A stretch of DNA of 64,000 bases from an uncultured beta proteobacterium (GCA_903821995.1 CAIJNI010000040.1:1-64000), one strand, 5' to 3'; positions 36,745-47,464 are shown, numbered from the stretch's first letter. Notes: generated by a model from the letters alone, not told the origin. A program made the numbers and translations.

Positions 36745-37092
36745 TCATCCTAAGGTTGCGTCAGAATTCAGTGGATTAATATCGCCAAAATGATGATTCT
36801 TAGTTTTTTCTTTTATTTTCAAGATTTGTTTATCAAGTTTGATTGCTGCCTGATCAATCGCTTGGTATAAATCCACATCATGGGCTTGTGCAAAAAAGTC
36901 TTTACCCATGGCATGAATACTTAATTCTGCTTTCTGTCGTAGTTCTTTTTCGTGAGCTTTATCAACGGTCAAGGAAGCGTTCACTTGAATAATTTTTTCA
37001 AAATGCTTTTTGATGACTTTAATTTTTTCTTCTAAATGCAATTTAATTGCAGGTGTTACTTCAACATGATGACTATGGATGATGATGTTCAT
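36745..37092 (-). CDS. hpf: Ribosome hibernation promoting factor, short form
   Basis: 115 residues starting MNIIIHSHHVEVTPAIK, with HVEVTPAIKLHLEEKI and the later AEMSIHAMG-like AELSIHAMGKDFFAQA typical of the HPF/YfiA family. Binds the small subunit in stationary phase. The ATG at 37092 is chosen because GGAG stands 5 nt before it and the family begins here; an in-frame ATG at 37128 adds unrelated residues. Confidence 0.94.
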   Translation of the reverse strand: MNIIIHSHHVEVTPAIKLHLEEKIKVIKKHFEKIIQVNASLTVDKAHEKELRQKAELSIHAMGKDFFAQAHDVDLYQAIDQAAIKLDKQILKIKEKTKNHHFGDINPLNSDATLG

Positions 37093-37183
37093 ACAAGCTC
37101 CAGATAAAGTTAAGTTTAAGAAGCCCAATATTCATAAATATTTTAAAAATAAAGGAAATGATTTAAATCAGCTACAACTTTAG

Positions 37184-37210
37184 ATTATCAGTGATTGATT
37201 TAAATGCCAA
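37184..37210 (-). promoter_or_regulatory. Candidate promoter of hpf-ptsN-hprK-rapZ
   Basis: On the minus strand TTGGCA (37210-37205), 15 nt, GATAAT (37189-37184), in the 138-nt gap between lptB and hpf where rpoN would usually be. The spacer is short; shifting the -10 to TAATCT gives 17 nt. Hexamer evidence only. Confidence 0.35.
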
Positions 37211-37230
37211 GTGCCAAATTAAAATTTTTA

Positions 37231-37992
37231 CTACATCCTAAAACTTTCTCCCAAATAGACTTTTCTGACACTTTCATTTTCGATGATATCTAGCGGCTCA
37301 CCCTCAGCCAAAACGGAGCCATTACTAATGATATAAGCGTGGTCGCAGATACCTAGGGTCTCTCGAACATTGTGGTCTGTTATTAGAACTCCAATGTTAC
37401 GATCTCTTAGAAAGGTCACAATTCGTTGAATTTCTCCAACGGCAATTGGATCAACACCAGCAAATGGCTCGTCTAAAAGTATAAATTTAGGATTTGATGC
37501 TAAGGCTCTAGCAATTTCTACACGCCTTCTTTCCCCGCCAGATAGAGAAAGCGCTGGATTATCCCGTAAGTGGCTAATTTGAAGTTCGTCAAGTAATTGA
37601 TTTAATTGAGATTGGATTTCTTTTCGGTCAAGGTATCTGTTCTCGTTTGTTTTTTGAAGTTCTAGAACGGCTTGAATATTTTCAGAAACTGTTAACTTTC
37701 GAAAAATAGAAGCTTCTTGAGGTAAATAAGAAAGACCTAGTTTGGATCTTTCGTGAATGGGGAGGTTACCGATGATTTTGCCATCAAGAGTAATTTGCCC
37801 TTTGTCAGCAGGAACAAGTCCAACAATCATATAGAAAGAAGTAGTTTTCCCTGCTCCATTGGGACCAAGGAGACCAACAACTTCACCTGTTTTAACTTCA
37901 ATTCCAACATCTTTAACTACCGTGCGTTTGCCATAAGTTTTTTTGAGCCCAGTAGCACAAAGCACAGATTGGATGGAGTTGGGTTGGCTCAT
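37231..37992 (-). CDS. lptB: LPS export ABC transporter ATPase LptB
   Basis: Powers extraction of LPS from the inner membrane with LptFG. 253 residues. Walker [10 protein letters not shown] is at 43-51, signature [15 protein letters not shown], Walker [14 protein letters not shown], and H-loop LITDHNV. The C-terminal ASEPLDII-like end ([25 protein letters not shown]) is typical for LptB. It follows lptA by 8 nt; the usual downstream gene rpoN is absent. Confidence 0.97.
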   Translation of the reverse strand: MSQPNSIQSVLCATGLKKTYGKRTVVKDVGIEVKTGEVVGLLGPNGAGKTTSFYMIVGLVPADKGQITLDGKIIGNLPIHERSKLGLSYLPQEASIFRKLTVSENIQAVLELQKTNENRYLDRKEIQSQLNQLLDELQISHLRDNPALSLSGGERRRVEIARALASNPKFILLDEPFAGVDPIAVGEIQRIVTFLRDRNIGVLITDHNVRETLGICDHAYIISNGSVLAEGEPLDIIENESVRKVYLGESFRM

Positions 37993-38000
37993 AGTAGTGG

Positions 38001-38558
38001 CTAGTCTGTGATTTTAAATTTTTCAGGGGTCCTTGGGGCTAGCGTTGACTTAACTAGCTTGCCAGGGGTTTTGATACTGGCGATATATTTTTCTGTTAAT
38101 AAATCATAGTCGATTTGATCAGATATGAGCAAGTCTTTGACCACGCTTCCCCTCAATCTTTTAACAATAGCATTTCCAGAGATCAATAATTTATCGGTCT
38201 TGGCTTCGTGAATAATTAATTCTCCTTGACCATCCGTAAGATCGTGGTTAGGTCCATCCATTTGTTGGGAAAAAGTGGCAATATTAGGGGCTTTAGCGAT
38301 AACAGAGATTTTTTGAAAACCTTCGGGATCTGTCACAATAACCGCCTTATCACCAGTAACTTTGAGACTCCCTTTGATAATAATAGCGTGTCCAGTTAGC
38401 ACGTATTCTTGAGTGACATCATTAAAGTCTGCATTATCAGAAAATAGCTTAATCGGCTGGTCCTGATCTGATTTGAGGGCATAGGAGGGTGATGAAGTAA
38501 AACAAGAAAACCCAATAAATCCGTTATAGAAGAAGATGGATATAAGTAATTTTTTCAT
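38001..38558 (-). CDS. lptA: LPS transport periplasmic protein LptA
   Basis: Forms the periplasmic bridge for LPS. 185 residues: signal peptide (about 1-27) and the OstA/LptA beta-jellyroll ([36 protein letters not shown] region). A C-terminal basic tail follows. It overlaps lptC by 4 nt and is followed by lptB, the standard order. Confidence 0.94.
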   Translation of the reverse strand: MKKLLISIFFYNGFIGFSCFTSSPSYALKSDQDQPIKLFSDNADFNDVTQEYVLTGHAIIIKGSLKVTGDKAVIVTDPEGFQKISVIAKAPNIATFSQQMDGPNHDLTDGQGELIIHEAKTDKLLISGNAIVKRLRGSVVKDLLISDQIDYDLLTEKYIASIKTPGKLVKSTLAPRTPEKFKITD

Positions 38559-39205
38559 GGCGTGGATTTCTTCATATCAGAAGCTTCGATATAGCCATGG
38601 ACATCACCAAACATAGAGACTGACTGGTCAACATTGTTATAAATAGCACCTTGACTGGCAGACATTACGGATAATCCCCTTTCAATTTGCACAGGGACAT
38701 TTGTCTTTAATATGTCGTCGTTGATAAAAAATTGCATATAGTTTGATGTTAACTTTGCGTATGGACTAATAGTTAGACCAGAAGAATTAATATCAGCCGG
38801 GCGATAAACGATAGCATGATTAAATAGTTCAACAATATCTAGTTCCCCAGTCACATGGGCAGTATCAGATTGAACCGTTAGAGGCGGACCTTTAGGATTA
38901 AATACCTTTAGTCTTGGCTTAATAATATCAATAGAGGCATCGTCTTCATAGTGTTTAAACTCTGTTCCAAGCAATCGGTATTTTGTTTGTCCAGCTTTAT
39001 TAAGAACAGTCAACTTGGCATTAAAAAAAACATAGTCTGGAGTATGTTCTTTCAAGCGTGGCAAAGGAACTAAGTCTTCCTTAATATTTTTTTTTAAAAA
39101 CCAAAAAGAAAGTAAGGTTAAAGCTACCAAAACAAGTATAGGGACAAGCTTGATGGCTAAATCATAAAAAAAAGCATAAATTGTAGATAAAATATTTAGA
39201 AGCAT
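38555..39205 (-). CDS. lptC: LPS export protein LptC
   Basis: Inner-membrane anchor passing LPS from LptBFG to LptA. 216 residues from the ATG at 39205: one transmembrane helix (about residues 15-38) and a periplasmic jellyroll (DYVFFNAKLTVLNKAGQTKYRL, GELDIVELFNHAIVYR). The start is set by the TGATG junction with kdsC (stop and start share one base) and by the hydrophobic N-terminus; a longer frame upstream is only the shadow of kdsC. Confidence 0.92.
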   Translation of the reverse strand: MLLNILSTIYAFFYDLAIKLVPILVLVALTLLSFWFLKKNIKEDLVPLPRLKEHTPDYVFFNAKLTVLNKAGQTKYRLLGTEFKHYEDDASIDIIKPRLKVFNPKGPPLTVQSDTAHVTGELDIVELFNHAIVYRPADINSSGLTISPYAKLTSNYMQFFINDDILKTNVPVQIERGLSVMSASQGAIYNNVDQSVSMFGDVHGYIEASDMKKSTP

Positions 39206-39765
39206 CAAACCAATGATTCCATTATTAGCCGTTGGTAGTGGCCTTGTGCCATAAGGAGCAGGTCGCAAGCCTCTCTGACGGCACCTTCTCCGCCATCCTT
39301 TGACGCTATGAAATGAGCTGCGTTGCGGACTTCGGTGTGAGCTTGAGCTGGGGCTATAGCTAAACCAGCAATTTTCAACATGGCGAGATCTGGCCAATCA
39401 TCTCCCATGACAGCAACTTGTGCAAGGGTTAGATTTTTTGAGTTTACTAGCGAATTCAAGGCAGATAACTTATGTTCCACACCCATGAGTACTATATTTA
39501 TATTTAAGCTATTAGCTCTTTGTGAAACCATGGCAGAAGTTCTACCAGTGATAATAGCAACCTCAACGCCATTAGAAGTTAGCAACTTAAGACCATGACC
39601 ATCGAGAGAGTTAAATTGCTTAAAATGCTCTTGGCCATCTTCATTTATGAATAAAGAACCATTGGTAAGTACCCCATCTACATCAAGCACTAAAAGCTTA
39701 ATCTTTTCTGCTCTCTCTAAAGCTTGGGGGAATTGACTAAACATATTTGTAGTTAAAGAGGGCAT
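39205..39765 (-). CDS. kdsC: 3-deoxy-D-manno-octulosonate 8-phosphate phosphatase
   Basis: HAD-family phosphatase giving free KDO for LPS. 186 residues from ATG 39765, which lies 4 nt after the kdsD stop; an internal ATG at 39744 is also possible, and an earlier one (39834) would overlap kdsD. The nucleophile motif is VLDVDGVLTNG, the second motif TGRTSAM, and the metal aspartate is in VMGDDWPDLAML. Together with kdsD it supplies two steps of KDO synthesis. Confidence 0.93.
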   Translation of the reverse strand: MPSLTTNMFSQFPQALERAEKIKLLVLDVDGVLTNGSLFINEDGQEHFKQFNSLDGHGLKLLTSNGVEVAIITGRTSAMVSQRANSLNINIVLMGVEHKLSALNSLVNSKNLTLAQVAVMGDDWPDLAMLKIAGLAIAPAQAHTEVRNAAHFIASKDGGEGAVREACDLLLMAQGHYQRLIMESLV

Positions 39766-39769
39766 GAGA

Positions 39770-40765
39770 TTAGATAATCTTTTCAGAGAGTAAATCATGC
39801 ATATTAAGAGCACCTTCAAGTCTGCCCATAGCATCTACAATCACAAGCTGATTAATACGTAGGCGATCCATCATCTCTATGGCTTGTGCTGCCAAAACAT
39901 CCTTAGAAATAGTTTTAGGATTGGGGCTCATAATGTCTTTAAGCAGGACATTGTCTAGATGAGAGTTTTTTTCTAAAAAACGCCTCAAATCTCCATCTGT
40001 AAAAATACCTAATACTTGATTTTGATCGTTGACAATGACGGTCATACCTAAACGTTTTTGGGATATTTCAAGCAGTGCGATTTTTAAGGAGGCGGTGATT
40101 AGGGTTTTAGGTACAGCATCACCAGTGCGCATTACATCTCTGACGTAGGTTAATAGCTTTTTACCTAAGCTACCACCGGGATGAGAAAGCGCAAAATCAT
40201 GTGCATTAAATTCTTTCGAATCAAGTAGCACCATGGCAATTGCATCTCCCATGGCTAAAGTTGCTGTTGTACTTGCTGTTGGCGCAAGATTTAAGGGGCA
40301 GGCTTCTTTGTCAACGTGGACGTTAAGATGAGCGTCTGCGAGTTTAGCCAAAGAAGATTGGGGAAAACCTGTTAAGGCAATAAGCTTCGCACCCATTCTT
40401 TTAATAAGTGGAATGATTTCTAGCAACTCATTAGTTTCACCTGAGTAAGAGAGTGCAACTAAAACGTCTTCTTGTTTAATCATACCTAAATCGCCATGAC
40501 TAGCCTCGGCTGGGTGAACAAAAAAAGCCGGTGATCCTGTAGAAGCGAGTGTAGCAGCAACTTTTCGAGCTATATGGCCTGATTTTCCTATACCGGAAAC
40601 CACGATTCTACCTTTGCAATTGAGCAAGATGTTTACGGCGTGGATAAAAGCATGGCTTTCTTCAGGGTTTTGAAGATTCTTTCGAAGGCCTTCCACAGCA
40701 ATACTTTCTATTTCTAAAGTATTTTTAGCAATTTGAATAAAACGTTCATTAAGACTATCTATCAT
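39770..40765 (-). CDS. kdsD: D-arabinose 5-phosphate isomerase
   Basis: Converts ribulose-5-phosphate to arabinose-5-phosphate, the KDO precursor. 331 residues: SIS domain (VSGIGKSGHIARKVAATLASTG, ALSYSGETNEL) and two C-terminal CBS domains. The histidine in PAEASHGDLGM is the conserved catalytic one. Its start codon is 12 nt from that of the divergent Kef-type antiporter, so each promoter must lie within the other gene. Confidence 0.95.
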   Translation of the reverse strand: MIDSLNERFIQIAKNTLEIESIAVEGLRKNLQNPEESHAFIHAVNILLNCKGRIVVSGIGKSGHIARKVAATLASTGSPAFFVHPAEASHGDLGMIKQEDVLVALSYSGETNELLEIIPLIKRMGAKLIALTGFPQSSLAKLADAHLNVHVDKEACPLNLAPTASTTATLAMGDAIAMVLLDSKEFNAHDFALSHPGGSLGKKLLTYVRDVMRTGDAVPKTLITASLKIALLEISQKRLGMTVIVNDQNQVLGIFTDGDLRRFLEKNSHLDNVLLKDIMSPNPKTISKDVLAAQAIEMMDRLRINQLVIVDAMGRLEGALNMHDLLSEKII

Positions 40766-40777
40766 ATGATTAAGTAT

Positions 40778-42760
40778 ATGCCTACTATTTTGAAATTTAC
40801 CCTGATATTATTAGCCTCGTCTTTGGCAGGCGTTTTAATTTCCAAAGTTTTAAAACTTCCCTCAATTTTAGGCTATCTTTTTGTCGGTCTGCTGATTGGT
40901 CCAAATGCGCTTGGTTTAGTCCCCGATAATCAAACTGTAAAAGACTTAGCAGAATTTGGGGTGGTTTTCCTCATGTTTTCAATTGGATTAGAGTTTAATT
41001 TAAAAAAACTTAAGTCTATGAAGAGCATTGTATTTGGATTTGGCGCCAGCCAGGTCCTTCTAACGATGTTTCTTACGATACCTGTTGGTTATTTCCTAAG
41101 ATTCGTTATTCCCTTGCCTATGCCTTGGCATGTCTTGTTTGCTTTGGGTGGCGCAATCGCGATGTCATCCACGGCATTAGTTGTAAAGATTCTTAGCGAA
41201 AAGAATGAGATCGAATCCCCGCATGGTAGAAATGCGATAGGAGTATTGTTATTTCAGGACTTAGTCGTCATTCTTCTTTTGATCTTAATTCCATCTTTAG
41301 GAAAAAATTCAGGAGATATATTTTTTGCTTTATCAATGACAGCTTTAAAGGTCGCCATAGCACTCATATTGATATTTTTTATAGGCCAAAAGATATTTAG
41401 TACATGGTTTGGTTTAATCGCTAGGTTTAAATCTCAAGAATTGTTTATGTTGAATGTTCTTTTAATTTCCTTAGGGTTATCTGCTGTCACATCAGTTGTG
41501 GGCTTATCACTTGCCTTAGGCGCTTTTATGGCAGGAATGTTGATATCTGAAACACCCTATCGCTACCAAGTAGAAGAAAGCATAGCTTCCTTTAGAGATA
41601 TTTTATTAGGCCTTTTCTTTATTTCAATTGGCATGTTGGTCAACATTCCACAAGTATTAAGCAATTTCCATTTAGTCATTTTCCTATTGGTTGGGGCATT
41701 ATTCTTAAAATTCTCAGTTATAGCTCTCCTTGCTAAAAGATTTGGGTCAAGCCCTGGAGAGGCAATTCGTACAGGCCTTTGTCTTACACAGGCAGGCGAG
41801 TTTGGTTTTGTTTTAATCAATCAAATTGACAGCTTAGACTGGATAGATCCAAGTTTATCGCAATCCGTTATTGCAGCCATGTTGTTATCAATGATGATTG
41901 CCCCCATTGTGATTCAATTTAACGGGAAAATTGCTCTTAGGTTTTCCCAGAACGAGTGGTTAAATCAGTCGTTGAAAATTACCCAAATTGCTTCCCAAGG
42001 TGCGAAAAAAGAAAAGCATATTATTATTTGCGGTTTTGGAATTACAGGCCAATATATTGCAAAATTTCTCGAGGAAGAAGGCGTCAATTATATTGCCTTA
42101 GACTCAGATCCTGAGAGGGTTAAAGAGGCATCAACTGCAGGTTTATCGGTTGTATATGGGGTTTCTCAAAGCGCTAATCACCTTAATGCGGCAAGCATAT
42201 CAAGGGCAAGTGCAGTTGTAATTACTTTTCAAGATATGAATGAAATCATACGTGTTATTCATCAAATACAAATACTAAATCCAAAAATCCCTGTCATTGT
42301 TCGAGCGACAGATGAAAGTGAAATAGATAAGCTGCATAACGCTGGTGCTACCCAGGTCATTCCTGAAAAGACTGAAGGTGGACTAATGATGGCGGCTAAT
42401 GTATTAAGTTTATCGGGCGTACCTATTAGCAAAGTTCTACGTCGCGTTACTCAGGCAAGGGAAAATCGTTATGGTAAGTTAAGGGGTTATTTTCCAAGTA
42501 CTGAGGATGAAGATGACGAATCATCTATCCGACTTCATAGTATTCAGTTAAAAAGAGGCGACAAAGGCATTGGTTGCAGTTCTTCGATCATTAGTCATTC
42601 AGGGGCAGTATTGCAAACTTTGCGTAGAAAAAACCATCAAGTTGGCGTTGTTTTTAGGAAGCTAGATTTGACAGAAGACCAGATACTAGAGGAGCAAGAC
42701 ATCCTAATTATTTTAGGAAATCCTGAATCCTTAGAGCGAGCGGAACGAGCTCTTATTTAG
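40778..42760 (+). CDS. Kef-type potassium/proton antiporter with TrkA-N and TrkA-C domains
   Basis: Monovalent cation:proton antiporter of the CPA2 family. From ATG 40778 the protein has 660 residues, close to KefB length: 12-13 transmembrane helices (residues about 5-380; FGVVFLMFSIGLEFN is typical), a Rossmann TrkA-N domain (IIICGFGITGQYIAKFLEEE) and a TrkA-C region at the end. In-frame ATGs at 40766 and 40733 exist but the latter overlaps kdsD. No KefF/KefG-type partner is adjacent. Ion specificity is inferred from the family. Confidence 0.9.
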   Translation: MPTILKFTLILLASSLAGVLISKVLKLPSILGYLFVGLLIGPNALGLVPDNQTVKDLAEFGVVFLMFSIGLEFNLKKLKSMKSIVFGFGASQVLLTMFLTIPVGYFLRFVIPLPMPWHVLFALGGAIAMSSTALVVKILSEKNEIESPHGRNAIGVLLFQDLVVILLLILIPSLGKNSGDIFFALSMTALKVAIALILIFFIGQKIFSTWFGLIARFKSQELFMLNVLLISLGLSAVTSVVGLSLALGAFMAGMLISETPYRYQVEESIASFRDILLGLFFISIGMLVNIPQVLSNFHLVIFLLVGALFLKFSVIALLAKRFGSSPGEAIRTGLCLTQAGEFGFVLINQIDSLDWIDPSLSQSVIAAMLLSMMIAPIVIQFNGKIALRFSQNEWLNQSLKITQIASQGAKKEKHIIICGFGITGQYIAKFLEEEGVNYIALDSDPERVKEASTAGLSVVYGVSQSANHLNAASISRASAVVITFQDMNEIIRVIHQIQILNPKIPVIVRATDESEIDKLHNAGATQVIPEKTEGGLMMAANVLSLSGVPISKVLRRVTQARENRYGKLRGYFPSTEDEDDESSIRLHSIQLKRGDKGIGCSSSIISHSGAVLQTLRRKNHQVGVVFRKLDLTEDQILEEQDILIILGNPESLERAERALI

Positions 42761-42761
42761 T

Positions 42762-45620
42762 TTACTTAAGAAGCGGCTTTAGATATTTTCCTGTAAAGCT
42801 AGCTTTATTTTTTGCAATATCTTCTGGAGTTCCCTCTGCAATAATCATCCCGCCCCCAGAGCCACCCTCGGGCCCCATATCGATGACCCAATCCGCAGTC
42901 TTAATTACGTCCAAATTATGCTCAATAATAATGATCGTGTTACCTTGCTTACGCAGCGAATGAATCACTTCTAATAAGAGCTGGATATCATGAAAATGGA
43001 GTCCTGTTGTAGGCTCATCCAAAATATATAAAGTTCTACCGGTATCTCTTTTCGATAGCTCAAGTGACAATTTTACCCGCTGAGCTTCGCCACCTGAAAG
43101 TGTTGTTGCACTTTGACCTAACCTAACATATCCAAGACCAACATCCAGTAATGTTTTTAATTTTCTCTTCACGACTGGCACTGCTTGGAAAAACTCAAAT
43201 GCTTGTTCTATTGTCATAGACAAAACTTCATGAATATTTTTGGCTTTATAGCGAATATCAAGTGTTTCGCGGTTATACCTTTTACCATGACAAACATCAC
43301 AAGGAACATACACATCAGGAAGAAAGTGCATTTCTACTTTAATGACGCCATCACCTTCGCAAGTTTCGCATCTCCCGCCACGCACATTAAAAGAAAAGCG
43401 ACCGGCTTCATAGCCTCGCTCTCTAGCCGCAGGAACTCCAGAAAATAATTCACGAATTGGTGTGAATAAGCCAGTATAAGTTGCTGGGTTAGACCGCGGA
43501 GTTCTTCCAATAGGAGACTGGTCGACACTGATAATTTTGTCAAAGTATTCCAACCCTTCAATTTCTTTAAAGGGGGACGGTTCTGCGACAGATCCATATA
43601 GATGTTGCGCAACCACATGGTGGAGCGTGTCATTGATGAGCGTTGATTTGCCAGATCCAGAAACGCCACTGACACAAGTTAATAAACCTACTGGAATTTT
43701 AGCGGTTATATTTTTGAGATTGTTACCACTAGCGCCACTGATTGATATCCATCTACCATCAGGCTTAAGTCGGTTTTTTGGTATAGCAATTTCTTTTTTC
43801 CCTGAAAGATAATCACCAGTTAAAGAATTTGGATTTTCTTCTATTTCTTTGGGAGTGCCATAAGCAACTATTTGTCCTCCGTGAACCCCTGCACCTGGGC
43901 CAATGTCGATTACATAATCTGAGGAGCGAATCATTTCTTCGTCGTGTTCAACAACAAGTACAGAATTACCTAAGTCTCTCAAGTGAACTAATGTTTTAAT
44001 TAAGCGATCATTATCTCGTTGATGAAGTCCTATGGAGGGCTCGTCAAGAACATACATGACCCCAGTGAGCCCAGAGCCAATTTGAGATGCAAGACGAATT
44101 CGTTGAGCCTCTCCGCCAGACAGAGTATCCGCACTTCGGTCAAGTGAAAGATAATTTAATCCAACATCATTCAGAAATTTAAGGCGTGCAGTTACTTCTT
44201 TAATAATTTTTTCTGCGATATCTTTTTTGACGCCTTTAAGTTCTACAGTTGAGAAGTATTCATATGCTTCTTTGAGGGGAAGATTGCTAATTTCAAAAAT
44301 CGCTCGACTAAAGACTCCTTCGCCGACTTTAACAAAGCGTGCTTCTTTTCTTAATCGTGCACCTTCACAATCCGGGCAGGTTTTTACATTCTGGTATCGA
44401 GCAAGTTCTTCTCGAACAGCTATTGAATCTGTATCTCTATAGCGACGTTCGAAATTGGCAATAATACCTTCGAAAGTATGTGGCTTGACAATCGACAATC
44501 CTTTTTCATTTAAATACTCAAAAGGTATTTTGCTGGTTCCAGAGCCATAAAGTACTAGGTCCTGTGCTTTTTTAACAAGTACTTCAAATGGCTTTTCAAG
44601 ATCAAATTTCGCATAGTCTGCTAAGTTTTGAAGCATTCTAAAGTAAAACTGATTTCGTCTATCCCAACCTTTAATAGCACCTGAAGCTAAGGATAATTCT
44701 GGGTGAGCAACAATTCTTTTGGGGTCAAAGAAAGATTTATGACCCAAGCCATCACAGCTAGGGCAAGCACCCATCGGGTTATTAAAGGAGAATAATCTAG
44801 GCTCTAACTCTGCTAATGCAAAAGAACAAATCGGACAGGCAAATTTATTTGAGAATAAAAATTCTTCTTCGGTATCCATATTGATAATTAGAGTCCGACC
44901 TTCTGCGAGTCTAAAGGCGGTTTCTACAGATTCTGCTAAACGCTGCTTTATTTCTGGCTTAACTTTGAGTCGGTCAATAACAACCTCAATGGAATGTTTA
45001 TCATTCTTTTTTAATGTGGGTAAGTTATCTATTTCATGAATAGTTGCTTTAGCAATGTGTGTAGTGCCACCGCCTGAGCGAATTCTAAAACGAACAAATC
45101 CTTGGGCTTGTAGGTCAGCAAATAAGTCCTGGAATTCCCCTTTTCGATTACTGACCACAGGGGCTAGGACCATAATTCGAGTTTCTTCAGGGAAAGTCAA
45201 AATGTGATCTACGATTTGAGATACGCTTTGCGCTTCTAGTGGTAAACCATGTTCAGGGCAATGCGGAGTTCCTGCACGGGCAAATAAAAGTCTTAGATAA
45301 TCATGAATCTCAGTTACAGTACCCACTGTTGAGCGAGGATTATGGCTTGTAGCTTTTTGCTCAATAGAAATGGCGGGAGATAGTCCTTCGATAGAATCAA
45401 CATCGGGCTTGTCCATTAATTGTAAAAATTGTCTTGCATAGGCAGATAAAGACTCGACATAGCGTCGTTGTCCTTCCGCATATAAGGTGTCAAAAGCGAG
45501 AGAGCTTTTACCAGATCCTGATAATCCCGTAAGAACAACTAATTTGTTGCGCGGGATATCAAGATTGATATTTTTTAGGTTGTGGGTGCGTGCGCCACGG
45601 ATTTTGATGGTTTCGTTCAT
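42762..45620 (-). CDS. uvrA: Excinuclease ABC subunit A
   Basis: DNA damage sensor in nucleotide excision repair. 952 residues: two ABC ATPase halves with Walker [14 protein letters not shown] (near residue 32) and [13 protein letters not shown], signatures [14 protein letters not shown] and [12 protein letters not shown], and zinc modules (CPIC...[12 protein letters not shown]...CDVC). Nothing is missing. No LexA-type operator was seen in the 35 nt between it and the divergent MFS gene. It converges with the Kef gene, with 1 nt between the stops. Confidence 0.97.
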   Translation of the reverse strand: MNETIKIRGARTHNLKNINLDIPRNKLVVLTGLSGSGKSSLAFDTLYAEGQRRYVESLSAYARQFLQLMDKPDVDSIEGLSPAISIEQKATSHNPRSTVGTVTEIHDYLRLLFARAGTPHCPEHGLPLEAQSVSQIVDHILTFPEETRIMVLAPVVSNRKGEFQDLFADLQAQGFVRFRIRSGGGTTHIAKATIHEIDNLPTLKKNDKHSIEVVIDRLKVKPEIKQRLAESVETAFRLAEGRTLIINMDTEEEFLFSNKFACPICSFALAELEPRLFSFNNPMGACPSCDGLGHKSFFDPKRIVAHPELSLASGAIKGWDRRNQFYFRMLQNLADYAKFDLEKPFEVLVKKAQDLVLYGSGTSKIPFEYLNEKGLSIVKPHTFEGIIANFERRYRDTDSIAVREELARYQNVKTCPDCEGARLRKEARFVKVGEGVFSRAIFEISNLPLKEAYEYFSTVELKGVKKDIAEKIIKEVTARLKFLNDVGLNYLSLDRSADTLSGGEAQRIRLASQIGSGLTGVMYVLDEPSIGLHQRDNDRLIKTLVHLRDLGNSVLVVEHDEEMIRSSDYVIDIGPGAGVHGGQIVAYGTPKEIEENPNSLTGDYLSGKKEIAIPKNRLKPDGRWISISGASGNNLKNITAKIPVGLLTCVSGVSGSGKSTLINDTLHHVVAQHLYGSVAEPSPFKEIEGLEYFDKIISVDQSPIGRTPRSNPATYTGLFTPIRELFSGVPAARERGYEAGRFSFNVRGGRCETCEGDGVIKVEMHFLPDVYVPCDVCHGKRYNRETLDIRYKAKNIHEVLSMTIEQAFEFFQAVPVVKRKLKTLLDVGLGYVRLGQSATTLSGGEAQRVKLSLELSKRDTGRTLYILDEPTTGLHFHDIQLLLEVIHSLRKQGNTIIIIEHNLDVIKTADWVIDMGPEGGSGGGMIIAEGTPEDIAKNKASFTGKYLKPLLK

Positions 45621-45655
45621 AATTTTTTCTTAACTTGTTAATATAGTCGTTTCTT

Positions 45656-46861
45656 ATGAATTCCACAGAACTTCGCTCAGCTTTTTCTCTTTCAAGCATT
45701 TATGCCTTGCGGATGCTTGGCTTATTTCTGATTTTGCCTATTTTTACTCTACACGCCCAAACCTTGCCTGGAGGGGATGATGCTCTCTTTGTGGGTATCG
45801 TTTTAGGGATTTATGGCATTGTTCAGGCCGTTTGCCATATTCCCCTTGGGGTTTTGTCGGATCGACTCGGAAGAAGACCGGTAGTGGTCATCGGATTGGT
45901 TTTATTTGTATTAGGGGCCTTAATTGCCGCATCTCACGATGATTTATGGTGGATTCTATTTGGAAGGGCAGTTCAAGGCGCTGGAGCGATTTCTGCGGCG
46001 GTATCAGCGTGGGTATCTGACCTAACCCGTGAAGAGGTGCGCACTCAGGCTATGGCCCTTATAGGGGGAAGCATTGCATTAAGTTACGTAGTCTCAATTG
46101 TGATTGCAGCCCCTTTAAATCATCTCATTGGATTACAAGGCATTTTCTTATTGATGGCTATTTTGGGGATAGTTGCTATTTATGTAGCAATTAGGGTTGT
46201 ACCGAAATCCCCACATGATGAGCTAAAAACCCCAGAAAAAGAAATGAAAACGTTGGATAAGCTCAGAATTGTGCTGAAAAAGCCAGAGTTGCTGAGGTTG
46301 AATTTAGGGGTGCTCGTGCTTTATATCGTGCAAGTGATGGTTTTTATGATTATTCCAAGGATATTGAAAGATTTGGGATTGCCACTGGAAAGCCACTGGA
46401 CCGTATATTTACCCCTTGTGCTAATTTCGTTTTTAGTAATGGCGCCTTTACTTATGCTTGCTGAAAGAAGGGGAAGGCTTAGGGGATTATTGGTTTTCTC
46501 AGTAGGAATAATGTTGTTTTCACAAATTTATTTTGTTGTCATCTTTGGACTAAATCAAAGTAGCTTATACGCCGTTTCTTTAGGTCTATTTATCTTTTTT
46601 GTTGCTTTTAATATCCTAGAAACGATACAACCATCTTTGGTGTCGAGACTGTCAGGAAATTTCAAAGGCGCTGCACTCGGCGTCTTTAATACAACACAAT
46701 CATTAGGGTTGTTTTTAGGAGGGGCTTTAGGCGGACTATTACTGAAAAACTGGGGTCTAACGGCCTTGTTTTATTTGACGACCGGTTTAATTTCAGTGTG
46801 GCTTATAATTACTTTTGGTACGGCAGAGCTCCCGTCAAGAGCAAAAAATGCTCAACCCTAA
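45656..46861 (+). CDS. MFS transporter, drug-efflux like
   Basis: 401 residues, 12 transmembrane helices. The loop 2-3 motif is GVLSDRLGRRPVVVIG and helix 4-5 has GAGAISAAVSAWVSDLTREEVR, the pattern of drug:proton antiporters. The substrate is unknown. The order uvrA-MFS-ssb is common in betaproteobacteria. The end of the gene is 93 nt before ssb. Confidence 0.88.
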   Translation: MNSTELRSAFSLSSIYALRMLGLFLILPIFTLHAQTLPGGDDALFVGIVLGIYGIVQAVCHIPLGVLSDRLGRRPVVVIGLVLFVLGALIAASHDDLWWILFGRAVQGAGAISAAVSAWVSDLTREEVRTQAMALIGGSIALSYVVSIVIAAPLNHLIGLQGIFLLMAILGIVAIYVAIRVVPKSPHDELKTPEKEMKTLDKLRIVLKKPELLRLNLGVLVLYIVQVMVFMIIPRILKDLGLPLESHWTVYLPLVLISFLVMAPLLMLAERRGRLRGLLVFSVGIMLFSQIYFVVIFGLNQSSLYAVSLGLFIFFVAFNILETIQPSLVSRLSGNFKGAALGVFNTTQSLGLFLGGALGGLLLKNWGLTALFYLTTGLISVWLIITFGTAELPSRAKNAQP

Positions 46862-46954
46862 AATTAAGAGCTTGTAGGATTTGATGCTACATTAGAGAAA
46901 TTAAAATAAGTTCAGCTCATAGTTTGATGAGCTAATTTACTTCGGGAGATATAA

Positions 46955-47407
46955 ATGGCATCAGTGAATAAGGTAATCATCGTAGGGAATATTGGTAGAG
47001 ATCCAGAAACTAGGTATTTGCCTAGTGGGGATGCGGTAACTAATATATCGGTAGCTACATCGGATAAATACAAAGATAAAGCAACAGGTGAAATGAAGGA
47101 GAACACCGAATGGCACCGTATTGCATTCTTTGGTAAGTTAGCTGAAATAGCTGGCCAATATTTAAAAAAAGGGTCACAGGTTTATGTAGAGGGCCGGTTA
47201 AGAACACGTAAATGGACTGATCAAAGTGGCGTAGAGAAATACTCTACGGAAATTCTTGCAGATTCAATGCAGATGCTTGGTGGAAAAAGTATGGGAGATT
47301 CTGGATCGATGTCTGCCCCGCCTGAGCAAGGCAGAGAGCGCGCAGTGAGTAACAAGCCTGCCCCTAGCGCAAGTTTAGGCGAAATGGATGACGATATCCC
47401 GTTCTAA
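46955..47407 (+). CDS. ssb: Single-stranded DNA-binding protein
   Basis: Coats single-stranded DNA in replication and repair. 150 residues: OB fold ([35 protein letters not shown]), a short glycine/serine linker and the acidic tip DDDIPF that recruits partners. GGGAG lies before the ATG. A clear terminator follows. Confidence 0.97.
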   Translation: MASVNKVIIVGNIGRDPETRYLPSGDAVTNISVATSDKYKDKATGEMKENTEWHRIAFFGKLAEIAGQYLKKGSQVYVEGRLRTRKWTDQSGVEKYSTEILADSMQMLGGKSMGDSGSMSAPPEQGRERAVSNKPAPSASLGEMDDDIPF

Positions 47408-47426
47408 AAAGTATTTGTAAGACTGC

Positions 47427-47464
47427 AAAGCCCCTATAAAATAGTTTTTTAGGGGCTTTTTATT
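47427..47464 (+). terminator. Rho-independent terminator after ssb
   Basis: AAAGCCCCTA (47427-47436) pairs with TAGGGGCTTT (47450-47459) around a 13-nt loop, followed by T. It lies 20 nt after the ssb stop and touches the stop of convergent queF, so it may serve both. Confidence 0.85.

Noticed and set aside
37205..37220. Sigma-54 promoter before hpf (TTTGGCACTTGGCA)
   Set aside because: TGGCAC is present but the TTGC box is not at the right 5-nt distance; with rpoN absent the match is best read as chance.
39206..39397. Longer LptC starting at 39397
   Set aside because: The extra 64 residues are basic, low-quality sequence read opposite to kdsC in another frame, and the real transmembrane start lies at 39205.
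45621..46954. LexA/SOS box near uvrA or ssb
   Set aside because: Neither the uvrA-MFS gap nor the 93-nt region before ssb has a CTGT-N8-ACAG pattern, so no SOS control is claimed.
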